Positions 12,106 to 21,279 of a stretch of 34,167 bases of DNA are shown one piece after another; position 1 is the first letter of the stretch, and every line of letters starts with the position of its first letter. Both the position numbers and the translations under genes were made by a program. Origin of the DNA: Paramoeba atlantica (taxonomy: Eukaryota > Discosea). The stretch is taken from positions 1 through 34,167 of the forward strand of contig CDRNVI010000113.1 of the NCBI GenBank assembly GCA_977017575.1, read 5' to 3'. The notes under the pieces were generated by a model. It had not been told where the DNA came from. It made no database searches and saw nothing but the letters and a program-made list of their open reading frames with translations.

Positions 12106-12812
12106 AAGTAAATTATAAAAAATTAAATTTAATAAGAGTTTATAAAAGAGATCTTTGAGGTAGAATAATATTAAATAGAAAATTATTATTAATTAGAAAT
12201 TATATTATTAAATTATTAAAAATAAAAAAATTTAAATATAATAAAAGAATAAATTTTTATAGGATTAATAATTTTGAGAAACCTGTATATTTTAGAAGAA
12301 GAACTAGATATGGTAAATATTTTATTTTACGAAGACAATTTAGAATTTTTTATGGTTTTTTAAGTATTAAAAATATAAAAAAAATCATAAAAAAAAGTTT
12401 TAAAAAAAAATATGCTTTAAGTTATTTTATTTATATGATGGAATCTAGATTAGATGTATTAGTTTATAGATTACATTTAGTTAAAAGTGTTAGATCAGCT
12501 AGACAATGAATATTTAATGGTAATATTATTGTTAATAATAATATTATAATTAATCCACAATATAATTTAAAAAAAGGTGATATATTAACTTTAAATAAAA
12601 AAAAAATATTATATTTTAAAAAAAAATTATATTATAATATAAAAACAAAAAATTGATCTCGAAGTATTATACCTAATTATATTGAATATGATTATAATAA
12701 TTTTGTTTTTAAATTTATAAGTCTTAATATATATGATGTACCTTTTTTTGCTCCGGTTACTTCTTATACTTTTTTAAATATAATGAATTTTTATACAAGA
12801 TATTATTTTTAA
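12099..12812 (+). CDS. rps4: small-subunit ribosomal protein S4
   Basis: Mitochondrial uS4 of 237 residues, very rich in Lys, Asn and Ile. The S4 RNA-binding domain is clear: YMMESRLDVLVYRLHLVKSV, then SARQWIFNGNIIVNN and NPQYNLKKGDIL. Before it lie the N-terminal VYKRDLWGRIILNRKL and a basic FRRRTRYGKYFILRRQF stretch. UGA encodes Trp at several places, so the gene appears as fragments under the standard code. The ATG lies inside the last codons of rps2 (seven-base overlap), so the two are surely on one mRNA. After its stop there is a 115-base gap, the longest in the protein-gene block, before atp1. Confidence 0.9.
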
Positions 12813-12927
12813 TTTATTAAAATAATAATATCTTTAAACTTGATCTTTTTTTGTTTTGTGTGTTTATTTATCGTTATTACACATAAATTTATTATAATAA
12901 TAATTATGTATTTTAAGATAAATAATT
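12813..12927 (+). other. short intergenic spacer before atp1
   Basis: A spacer of 115 bases without an open frame. It includes a T-rich stretch (12845-12855), short complementary pieces TGTGT (12857-12861) and ACACA (12878-12882) that could pair, and AT-rich filler. As the only sizeable gap in an otherwise packed gene block, it could hold a transcript-processing or start site for atp1, but no known motif is visible. Confidence 0.3.
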
Positions 12928-14427
12928 ATGGACGCTAATAATCAGCAAAATAATATTTATTTTGGAATTGTAATTAAAGTTAAGGATGGTATTGCAACAA
13001 TTAAAGGATTAGAAAACGCTAAAGCAGGAGAAGTTTTAGAATTTTCTAGTGGTGCTAAAGGATTAGCATTAAACTTAGCTGAAAATGAAATTAGTTCTGT
13101 TATTTTTGGTAATGAACAATTAATTAAACAAGGGGTTCGAGTCAAAAATACAGGTAAATTAATGACTATTAATATTTCTTCTAAATTATTAGGTAGAGTT
13201 ATTAATGCTATAGGTGAGCCTATAGATAATGATACAGCTATTGCTGCAACAGAAGTTAAAAATGTTGAGCAAAAAGCAGTAGGTATTATCGCTAGACAAT
13301 CTGTTCATGAACCTATGTTAACAGGTATGAAATCTATAGATTCTTTAATTCCTATAGGTCGTGGTCAACGTGAATTAATTATTGGTGATAGACAAACAGG
13401 TAAAACTTCTATAGCTGTCGATACTATTATTAATCAATTAAATTATAATAATAATGTTGATTTTAAAAATGTTAATTTATATTGTGTTTATGTAGCTATT
13501 GGTCAAAAAAAATCAACAGCTGCTAGAATATTTAGTACTTTACAATCATTTCAATCAGCGCAATATACAGTTATTGTAAGTGCATTTGCTTCTGAATCTG
13601 CATCATTACAATATTTAGCACCTTATGTAGGTACTTCTATAAGTGAGTATTTTAGAGATAATAAAAAACATTGTGTCATTATATATGATGATTTAACTAA
13701 ACATGCTGCCGCTTATAGACAAATGTCTTTATTATTAAGAAGACCACCAGGTAGAGAAGCTTATCCAGGAGATGTTTTTTATTTACATTCTAGATTATTA
13801 GAAAGATCTTCTAAATTATCTACTAAATTAGGTTCAGGTTCAATAACCGGTTTACCTGTTATTGAAACATTAGAAGGAGATGTTTCGGCTTATATTCCAA
13901 CTAATGTTATATCTATTACAGATGGTCAAATATTTTTAGATACTGAACAATTTTATTCAGGTATAAGACCAGCAGTAAGTGTTGGTTTATCGGTTAGTAG
14001 AGTTGGTGGAGCTGCACAACCTAAATTAATGAAATCATTAGCAGGTTCTTTAAAGGTTGGTTTAGCCCAATTTAGAGAAGTTGAAAGTTTTGCTAGTTTA
14101 GGTTGTGATATAGATCCTGTTACTCAACAATTATTAGATCGTGGTTATAGATTAACTGAATTATTTGTACAAAGTAGATTTAATAATTATTCATTAGATT
14201 TATCTTTATTATCAGTTTTTGCAGGTTCTAAAGGTTTTTTTGATAAATTAGCTATAAATAAAATAAATGGTGTATTTGAAGAAATGGTTTTAGAAAGTAA
14301 AAAATTATTTTGATTACCTTTTTTTCAATTTTTAAATGATGTAATTCATCCTGATAAAGTTGGTCTAAATTATAACTTTTTAGAAAGTTTTTTAGGCTCT
14401 TATAATAAATGATGTATTAATATTTAA
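12928..14427 (+). CDS. atp1: ATP synthase F1 subunit alpha
   Basis: Subunit alpha of the F1 catalytic head, 499 residues. The P-loop GDRQTGKT is at residues 153-160. Conserved regions include [13 protein letters not shown] just before it, the [32 protein letters not shown] stretch and the signature [20 protein letters not shown] in the C-terminal half. A TGA Trp codon lies at 14314. Codon use is visibly less AT-extreme than in neighbours, with more Ala and Gly, as expected for a slowly evolving protein. Its presence in mtDNA is an ancestral trait shared by plants, jakobids, many amoebozoans and some stramenopiles. cox2 starts five bases later. Confidence 0.98.
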
Positions 14428-14432
14428 AAAAA

Positions 14433-15452
14433 ATGATTAATTTTGTAAATAATATAATTTTTTCAAATTTAGAGGCAGATTATGCTTTACCTGGACAATT
14501 AGGTTTTCAATACCCAGCTAATACTATAGCTCGAGGAATTATTGATTTGCATAATCATATTATGTTTTTTTTAGTTTTTATTGTTGTATTTACTTTTGCT
14601 ATGATTTATTTCACTTTAAGTACATTTACAATAAATAATAATAGTAATTTAGAGATTTTTAATAAAGTAAAAAATTTTTATAATGTAAGAATTTCGCATA
14701 ATACATTATTAGAAACTCTTTGAATTATAATACCAAGTTTAATATTAATATCTATAGCAATACCGTCTTTTGCTTTATTATATGCTATGGAAATATCTGG
14801 TGTAAGTCTGTTAACAATGAAAGTTACAGGACATCAGTGATATTGATCTTATTCTTTTGTATTTAGTTTAGATAATCCTCAAATTGTATATGATATTGCG
14901 AGTAATACAAATATAGAGTTAGGAGGTTCTTTTTCAAATAATATAGCTGAATTTAGTTTCGATAGTTATATGGTACCTACTAATGAATTATCAGATAAAG
15001 GTTTACGTTTATTAGAAACTACAAATCCAGTAGTATTGCCTGTAGATACTTTTATAAAAGTATATGTAACAGCTAGTGATGTATTACATTGTTGAGCTGT
15101 CCCTTCATTAGGTATAAAAATAGATGCTTGTCCTGGTAGGTTAAATCAGGTAAATTTATTTATAGATAGAATTGGTCATTTTTATGGTCAATGTAGTGAA
15201 TTATGTGGTGTAAATCATGGTTTTATGCCTATTGAAATATATAGTATAACTAAATTAGATTATATTACATATTTATGTTTAGCTTGTGAAGATTTTAGAA
15301 ATAATTCGTTTAATCAACTAATAAATTATTATCATTATTTTTATGAAGATGGAAGTAATGCTATTGTTTTTACTAGAGGTTTCTATGATTGATGACAAGA
15401 TCAACTTAATTTATCAATAAAAGAATTTTTAAATAAAGAAAATAGTATATAA
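14433..15452 (+). CDS. cox2: cytochrome c oxidase subunit 2, with C-terminal extension
   Basis: Cox2 carries the CuA centre that accepts electrons from cytochrome c in complex IV. The protein is 339 residues. Two N-terminal membrane segments are followed by VTGHQWYWSYSF and the CuA ligands: His in [15 protein letters not shown], then [16 protein letters not shown] with both cysteines, the bridging Glu, His and Met (Met at residue 265). After this domain about 68 extra residues follow, ending in [13 protein letters not shown]; most Cox2 proteins stop near here. There is also an insert between the Trp-rich region and CuA, as in several protists. The gene is separate from cox1, unlike the fused cox1/2 of Acanthamoeba. 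Confidence 0.96.
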
Positions 15453-15455
15453 AAT

Positions 15456-16324
15456 ATGATTAATAAATTTAAACATTTTCATTTTTGACATATTGTAACA
15501 ATTAGTCCATGACCTTTATTATTATCTATGTTTGCATTATCAATGCCAGTAGGTTTAGTAACTTTTTTTCAAGGATTTTATTATGGTGTACCTGTATTTT
15601 TTATAGGTTTAATTATGGTAATATTTATTATATGTTTATGATTTAGAGATATAGTAATTGAAGCAAGTTATGAAGGTCATCATACTAAACAAGTTCAATC
15701 AAGCTTAATTATAAGCTTTTTACTTTTTATTTTTTCAGAAGTAATGCTTTTTGTAGCTTTTTTCTGAGCTTTTTTTCATTCAAGTATTTTTCCTACAGTA
15801 GAATTAAATTGTAGTTGACCTCCCGTAGGAATGAGTGAAATAATTATGGATCCTTTTGGTATTCCTTTATTAAATACTTTATTATTATTAACATCAGGTG
15901 CTACTTTAACTTTAGCACATTTATATTTAAAACAAGGATATATGGATAAATGTTTATTAACTATGGTTGTTACAATTGTATTTGCTGTATTATTTTTATC
16001 TTTTCAGTTTTATGAATATAGTGTTTCTGCTTTTGATATTTCAGATGGTGTTTATGGTTCAACTTTTTTTTGTTGTACTGGTTTACATGGTTTTCACGTT
16101 ATTGTTGGTACTATAGCTTTAAGTATGACTACTTATCGTATATATTTATCACATTTTTCACGTAATCACCATTTAGGTTTTGAATTTGCAGCTTGATATT
16201 GACATTTTGTTGATGTAGTATGATTATTTTTTATATGATTATATATTGTTGAGGTAGTGATATGGTAGCTCCTCTTATATTAGAATTAAAAGATGGAAAA
16301 GAGAATATTTTTTATTTAGTATAA
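15456..16324 (+). CDS. cox3: cytochrome c oxidase subunit 3 (one frame break near the 3' end)
   Basis: Cox3 is a seven-helix core subunit of complex IV. Starting at ATG 15456 the protein reads FHFWHIVTISPWPLLLS, WFRDIVIEASYEGHHTKQVQ, SEVMLFVAFFWAFFHSS and FCCTGLHGFHVIVGTIAL, all family signatures. The main frame stops at 16268 without the usual end. The neighbouring frame encodes IYCWGSDMVAPLILE (matching the classic IYWWGS terminus), ending at TAA 16322-16324. One T is probably missing in the T run 16227-16232, giving about 289 residues. Sequencing error is the likeliest cause. The start lies three bases after the cox2 stop. Confidence 0.95.
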
Positions 16325-16331
16325 ATTTACA

Positions 16332-17993
<1,662 letters not shown>

Positions 17994-18009
17994 TAATTTT
18001 ACTAATATA

Positions 18010-18082
18010 ATCCCTCTGGTCTAATTGGTTAAGACATATCACTCATAATGGTACTGATATAGGTTCAAGTCCTATGGGGGAT
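18010..18082 (+). tRNA. trnM(cau): tRNA-Met (CAU)
   Basis: A 73-base cloverleaf. Anticodon loop CTCATAA gives CAU; acceptor stem ATCCCTC/GGGGGAT pairs fully (one U-G), as do the D stem GTCT/AGAC and T stem ATAGG/CCTAT. It is one of two CAU tRNAs in the window. The weaker anticodon stem suggests the elongator, or alternatively a lysidine-modified Ile tRNA. Confidence 0.9.
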
Positions 18083-18084
18083 AA

Positions 18085-18155
18085 ATAGTTGTAGTGTAGT
18101 GGTTAACATATTAGTCTTCAAAACTAATGACATAGGTTCAAATCCTATCAACTGT
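18085..18155 (+). tRNA. trnW(uca): tRNA-Trp (UCA), reads UGA and UGG
   Basis: A 71-base cloverleaf. The anticodon stem TTAGT/ACTAA encloses loop CTTCAAA, so positions 34-36 are UCA. This tRNA decodes UGA as tryptophan and explains the many in-frame TGA codons in the protein genes. The acceptor stem ATAGTTG/CAACTGT pairs fully with one U-G. It starts two bases after the preceding tRNA. Confidence 0.93.
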
Positions 18156-18188
18156 GTTAATTATAGATGATATAATTAAATATAATAA

Positions 18189-18259
18189 AATAGGGTGACT
18201 GAAAGGTAAAGTATTGTTTTTTGGCAGCAAATCGTGTAGGTTCGAGTCCTACTCCTAAG
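18189..18259 (+). tRNA. trnQ(uug): tRNA-Gln (UUG)
   Basis: The anticodon loop TTTTGGC, closed by TTGTT/AGCAA, gives UUG. T arm GTAGG/CCTAC is perfect. The acceptor strands AATAGGG and TCCTAAG pair only at positions 3-7; 1:72 (A-G) and 2:71 (A-A) are mismatched, which suggests 5' editing. Confidence 0.87.
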
Positions 18260-18273
18260 TATTAAAATTTTTT

Positions 18274-18345
18274 TTAAGGATAGTATAAATGGTTATTATA
18301 ATTGATTGCAAATCTATAGATATCGGTTCGAGTCCGTTTCCTAAC
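18274..18345 (+). tRNA. trnC(gca): tRNA-Cys (GCA)
   Basis: The anticodon loop TTGCAAA gives GCA. The acceptor strands TTAAGGA and TCCTAAC mismatch at 1:72 (U-C) and 3:70 (A-A) while 2 and 4-7 pair, fitting 5' editing. One U-U in the anticodon stem and one in the T stem make this the weakest fold of the block. Confidence 0.82.
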
Positions 18346-18373
18346 TTTTTTAAATTTAATATAAATATAATAA

Positions 18374-18445
18374 ATACCTATAGTTTAATTGGTTAAAACA
18401 TGCATTTGATAAGTGCAAATTGATAGTTCGAGTCTATCTGGGGTT
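18374..18445 (+). tRNA. trnI(gau): tRNA-Ile (GAU)
   Basis: The anticodon loop TTGATAA, closed by TGCAT/GTGCA, gives GAU. D stem GTTT/AAAC and T stem GATAG/CTATC are perfect. Acceptor strands ATACCTA and TGGGGTT mismatch at 2:71 (U-U) and 3:70 (A-G). Confidence 0.9.
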
Positions 18446-18455
18446 ATAAATAAAA

Positions 18456-18527
18456 AAATAGTTAGCTCAATTGGTAGAGCATCGGCCTTTTAAGCTGAGG
18501 GTTATAGGTTCGAGCCCTATACTATCT
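18456..18527 (+). tRNA. trnK(uuu): tRNA-Lys (UUU)
   Basis: The anticodon loop CTTTTAA gives UUU. D stem GCTC/GAGC and T stem ATAGG/CCTAT are perfect. Acceptor strands AAATAGT and ACTATCT have a single mismatch, A-C at 2:71. Confidence 0.92.
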
Positions 18528-18534
18528 ATAAAAA

Positions 18535-18606
18535 TATGGAATGGTGTAATAGGTTAGCACATCGAGTTGTGATTTCGATAGTATGAGTTCAAGTCTCATT
18601 TCTTAC
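18535..18606 (+). tRNA. trnH(gug): tRNA-His (GUG)
   Basis: The anticodon loop TTGTGAT gives GUG. Stems are good except the acceptor: TATGGAA against TTCTTAC pairs at 4-7 but all of positions 1-3 mismatch (U-C, A-A, U-U). This is one of the clearest candidates for 5' editing. Confidence 0.88.
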
Positions 18607-18673
18607 CTAAATTAAGAATAATAAAATTAATAAAATATATATTTTATTAAAATTTTTTTATTAATTTGTAAAG

Positions 18674-18746
18674 ATAGATGTGATGGAATTGGTAGACATA
18701 TTAGTTTTAGGCACTAAATTTTAGGGGTTCGAGTCCCCTCATCTGT
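18674..18746 (+). tRNA. trnL(uag): tRNA-Leu (UAG) with short variable loop
   Basis: The anticodon stem TTAGT/ACTAA closes loop TTTAGGC, giving UAG. The acceptor ATAGATG/CATCTGT pairs fully with one U-G. Only about five bases (ATTTT) separate the anticodon and T stems, whereas leucine tRNAs normally have a long variable arm, as the UAA isoacceptor at 19486 does. Confidence 0.88.
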
Positions 18747-18781
18747 ATTGTATGTATAAAAAAAGAAAAAATATTTTTTAT

Positions 18782-18851
18782 AAGGATGTAGTTTAAAGGT
18801 AAAATATCTATTTTGGGTGTAGACGTTATAGGTTCAAATCCTATCGTCCTG
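18782..18851 (+). tRNA. trnP(ugg): tRNA-Pro (UGG)
   Basis: The anticodon loop TTTGGGT gives UGG, closed by TCTAT/GTAGA. T stem ATAGG/CCTAT is perfect. Acceptor AAGGATG/CGTCCTG pairs at 2-7, with A-G at 1:72. Confidence 0.9.
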
Positions 18852-18865
18852 ATAATTATAATAAC

Positions 18866-18938
18866 AAGGAGGTAGCTTAATAGGCTAAAGCTTTAACCTG
18901 TCGAGTTAAAAGATGAGGGTTCGAATCCCTTCCTCCGC
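18866..18938 (+). tRNA. trnD(guc): tRNA-Asp (GUC)
   Basis: The anticodon loop CTGTCGA gives GUC, closed by TTAAC/GTTAA. D stem GCTT/AAGC is perfect. Acceptor AAGGAGG/CCTCCGC pairs at 3-7, with mismatches A-C at 1:72 and A-G at 2:71. Confidence 0.9.
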
Positions 18939-19239
18939 ATAAAATATAATAAAATATGTTTATTTTATTACTATATAATCAAGATGTTTTGTATATAAAA
19001 TATAAAATATTATCTATTATATCTATTATATCAATTTATGATAAATGTACATTTACCATATGAAATAACAGTCATAAAACATACATATTTTACTTAAAAT
19101 TTTTTTAAAAAGAGAAAAAATTATAAAATAAATAATTATAGTAATTTAAAAGATTTTATTTTTTTAATAAAATAAAAAATTAGTAAATTAATATGATTAT
19201 TTATTTTAGATATATCTTACTTTAATAATATATGATTTA
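18939..19239 (+). other. non-coding region, about 300 bases
   Basis: No gene is visible between trnD and trnE. The stretch is over 85% A+T by eye. It holds an imperfect 24-base palindrome at 19037-19060, a repeated TCTATTATA pair near 19015-19031 and long A/T runs. It and the spacer at 19311-19485 are the longest mitochondrial spacers seen, so it is a candidate control or replication region; a diverged small RNA such as 5S rRNA cannot be excluded by eye. Confidence 0.45.
19037..19060. repeat. 24-base imperfect palindrome
   Basis: The arms TATG and TAAATGT are mirrored by ACATTTA and CATA, with only one opposed pair (19041 A against 19056 C) not complementary. The central 14 bases (19042-19055) are a perfect palindrome. 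It lies in the largest non-coding gap of the mitochondrial part and could bind a dimeric protein or form a cruciform. By chance alone such AT-rich palindromes are not rare. Confidence 0.5.
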
Positions 19240-19310
19240 TTTTTCTTCGTCTAATGGTTAGGACATTGCTCTTTCACAGCAGAAATAAGGGTTCAAATCC
19301 CTTAGAAATG
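19240..19310 (+). tRNA. trnE(uuc): tRNA-Glu (UUC)
   Basis: The anticodon loop CTTTCAC gives UUC. D stem GTCT/GGAC and T stem AAGGG/CCCTT are good. Acceptor TTTTTCT/AGAAATG pairs at 3-7, with U-U at 2:71 and a U-G at 1:72. Confidence 0.9.
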
Positions 19311-19485
19311 AAATTATTTTATCCGTATTAATTTAATTTAATAAAATTTTTTTGTAAATTTTTGAAATCTATTATACACTGATTTAAGTATATTATTTGT
19401 CACATATAATAAGGGGGGTTTGGGGGGTTTGTATAAGAGATAATATTTTATTTTCATATACAAAAATTTTTATTAATTATTTTTT
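19311..19485 (+). other. non-coding spacer with G-run element
   Basis: There is no open frame or tRNA between trnE and trnL(uaa). AT-rich throughout except for the two G6 tracts at 19413-19427. The two neighbouring spacers (this and 18939-19239) are the only long non-coding tracts of the mitochondrial part. Confidence 0.45.
19413..19431 (+). repeat. G6-TTT-G6-TTT-G run in AT-rich spacer
   Basis: Two tracts of six G separated by TTT and followed by TTTG: a nine-base unit twice plus one G. Runs like this are found nowhere else in this AT-rich mitochondrial sequence. They could form a two-molecule or DNA:RNA G-quadruplex, as the G-rich conserved block of vertebrate mtDNA control regions does. 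That function is inference. Confidence 0.6.
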
Positions 19486-19567
19486 AATGGTGTGATGGAA
19501 TTGGTAAACATGATAGACTTAAAATCTATTGCCTTTTAGGCTTGAGGGTTCGAGTCCCTCCTCCAAT
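19486..19567 (+). tRNA. trnL(uaa): tRNA-Leu (UAA)
   Basis: An 82-base tRNA with anticodon loop CTTAAAA (UAA) and a long variable arm (GCC...GGC), as expected for leucine. T stem GAGGG/CCCTC is perfect. Acceptor AATGGTG/CTCCAAT has A-A at 2:71 and, unusually for this set, a U-U at 6:67 outside the editable positions. Confidence 0.9.
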
Positions 19568-19586
19568 AACGATGAGTTAATTATTT

Positions 19587-19658
19587 TTTAAGATGGAGTA
19601 ATAGGTTAACTCAGTGGTCTCATGAGCCACAGATGTAGGTTCGAGTCCTACTCTTCTT
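19587..19658 (+). tRNA. trnM(cau): second tRNA-Met (CAU), probably initiator
   Basis: The anticodon loop CTCATGA gives CAU, closed by a GC-rich stem GTGGT/GCCAC reminiscent of initiator tRNAs. D and T stems are perfect. Acceptor TTTAAGA/TCTTCTT pairs at 4-7, but positions 1-3 are U-U, U-U and U-C, so 5' editing would be needed for a stem. Confidence 0.85.
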
Positions 19659-19683
19659 ATATAATTACGTAAATATTATTATG

Positions 19684-19705
19684 GATTACATTTGAATATG
19701 TAATC
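19684..19705. repeat. hairpin upstream of atp9
   Basis: Perfect eight-base inverted repeat GATTACAT / ATGTAATC with a six-base loop, in the 100-base gap between a tRNA and atp9. It may be an RNA-processing or stability element of the atp9 mRNA; no family is recognised. Confidence 0.5.
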
Positions 19706-19758
19706 AATTTTGAATTTTTATTAATTAGTAAAATATATGTATAAAAATATTTTCGAAA

Positions 19759-19998
19759 ATGGCAGGACAAGAAATTATGTTAATTTTTGCAAAAAAAGTA
19801 GGTGCTGGTTTAGCTACTATAGGTTTAGCAGGTGCTGGAGTAGGTATAGGAATAGTTTTTGGAGCTTTTTTAATTGCTTATTCACGTAATACTACAATTA
19901 AAAACGATTTATTTGGTTATACTTTATTAGGTTTCGCATTAACAGAAGCAATTGCTCTGTTTGCCCTAATGATGGCTTTCTTAATCTTATATACTTAA
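19759..19998 (+). CDS. atp9: ATP synthase subunit c
   Basis: Subunit c forms the rotating proton-carrying ring of Fo. It has 79 residues in two helices. The glycine-rich first helix [21 protein letters not shown] and loop YSRN are followed by the second helix with the proton-binding glutamate in [15 protein letters not shown] (Glu at about residue 64). The gene stands alone among tRNAs, far from atp6 and atp1, so it probably needs its own processing from a longer transcript. ATG at 19759 gives the usual N-terminus. Confidence 0.97.
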   Translation: MAGQEIMLIFAKKVGAGLATIGLAGAGVGIGIVFGAFLIAYSRNTTIKNDLFGYTLLGFALTEAIALFALMMAFLILYT

Positions 19999-20025
19999 TC
20001 AACCTATTTTTGTTGTTTTGTATTT

Positions 20026-20098
20026 AATTGGTTAGTTTAATTGGTTAAAATTATGATCTTCTAAATCATTAGATATAGGTTCGAGTCCTATACCAATT
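20026..20098 (+). tRNA. trnR(ucu): tRNA-Arg (UCU)
   Basis: The anticodon loop CTTCTAA gives UCU, for AGA/AGG codons, which are the common arginine codons in these genes. Acceptor AATTGGT/ACCAATT pairs perfectly at all seven positions, so no editing is required. Confidence 0.92.
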
Positions 20099-20107
20099 AT
20101 AATTTTT

Positions 20108-20187
20108 TATAGTGTGGCTGAGCGGTAAAGCGGTAGACTGTAAATCTATTGTATTTATACATCGTAGGTTCGAATCCTACCACTTCC
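20108..20187 (+). tRNA. trnY(gua): tRNA-Tyr (GUA)
   Basis: The anticodon loop CTGTAAA gives GUA; an extended variable arm of about 14 bases is the bacterial-type tyrosine form. T stem GTAGG/CCTAC is perfect. Acceptor TATAGTG/CACTTCC pairs at 4-7, but positions 1-3 are U-C, A-C and U-U. Confidence 0.9.
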
Positions 20188-20239
20188 ATTTGATTAAAAT
20201 ATATAATAATGTTGAATAATTTTTAAACAAATCATTTTA

Positions 20240-21245
20240 AAATTTTTTTATAAATTTAAAATAGTATTAAACGGATATCTTGCCAATAATAAGTTTATAG
20301 ACGTTTTAAAACGTAATGTGAAAGTAAAATAATAATAATTTTTCAATATTCACGTATCTAAAGGGAAAACCCAATTAAATTAAATAATTAAAGAATATCT
20401 AATGAATTGAATCATCTTAGTAATTAGTTAAAAAAAATAAAAATGATATTATTAGTAGTGGCGAGCGAAAATAAAATAGCTAAATTAAACAATAATATAA
20501 ATAAAAAATATAATAATTTGGAATAATTAACAAAATAAGTAATAGTCTTGTTATTTTTTATTATTATTATTGGTTTTGAGTAAAATAAAAACTAAATTTG
20601 TTTGAAGATTAGAGTACCATCTCTAAAGGCTAAAGAATTATTATTGAGCGATAGTGAAAAAGTACTGTGAAGGAAAGATGAAAAGAAATTTTTTAAAAAT
20701 GTTGAAATAGATTTTGAAATTTAATACTAAATAGCACTTTAAGCATAAATAATTATATGTTAAAAGGTACCTTTTGCATAATGGGTCAGTGAGTTAATTA
20801 TTGTAGCAAAATAAAAAATTATTAAATTTTTTAATTGTAATTAATATATTTATAGTTATAATAATTAGACCCGAAACCAAGTGATCTAGTCATGGGCAGA
20901 TTGAAGTTAATTAAATATTAATGGAGGATCGAACCCGTTTATGTTGCAATATATTGGGATGACCTATGATTAGGGGTGAAAGGCTAATCAAACTTGGAGA
21001 TAGCTGGTTTTCTACGAAATCTATTTAAGTAGAGATGAAATTTAAATTTATATAAGGTAGAGCTACCATATTGGGTTGTTGAATCCATATGAACTTCAAA
21101 TAAATATAAAGTAAAAATTTTAATTTCGATATATGGCGAAAAGGTTGTATATCAAGAGGGAAAGAGCCCAGATTATAAATTAAGGTTTCTAAATTAATAT
21201 TAAGTTAAAAAGTATATTATAATATTAACAATGAATAGGAGGTAG

Positions 21246-21279
<34 letters not shown>

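Noticed and set aside
12957-13145. Minus-strand frame opposite atp1
   Set aside because: Shadow of the conserved atp1 reading frame, with no family resemblance.
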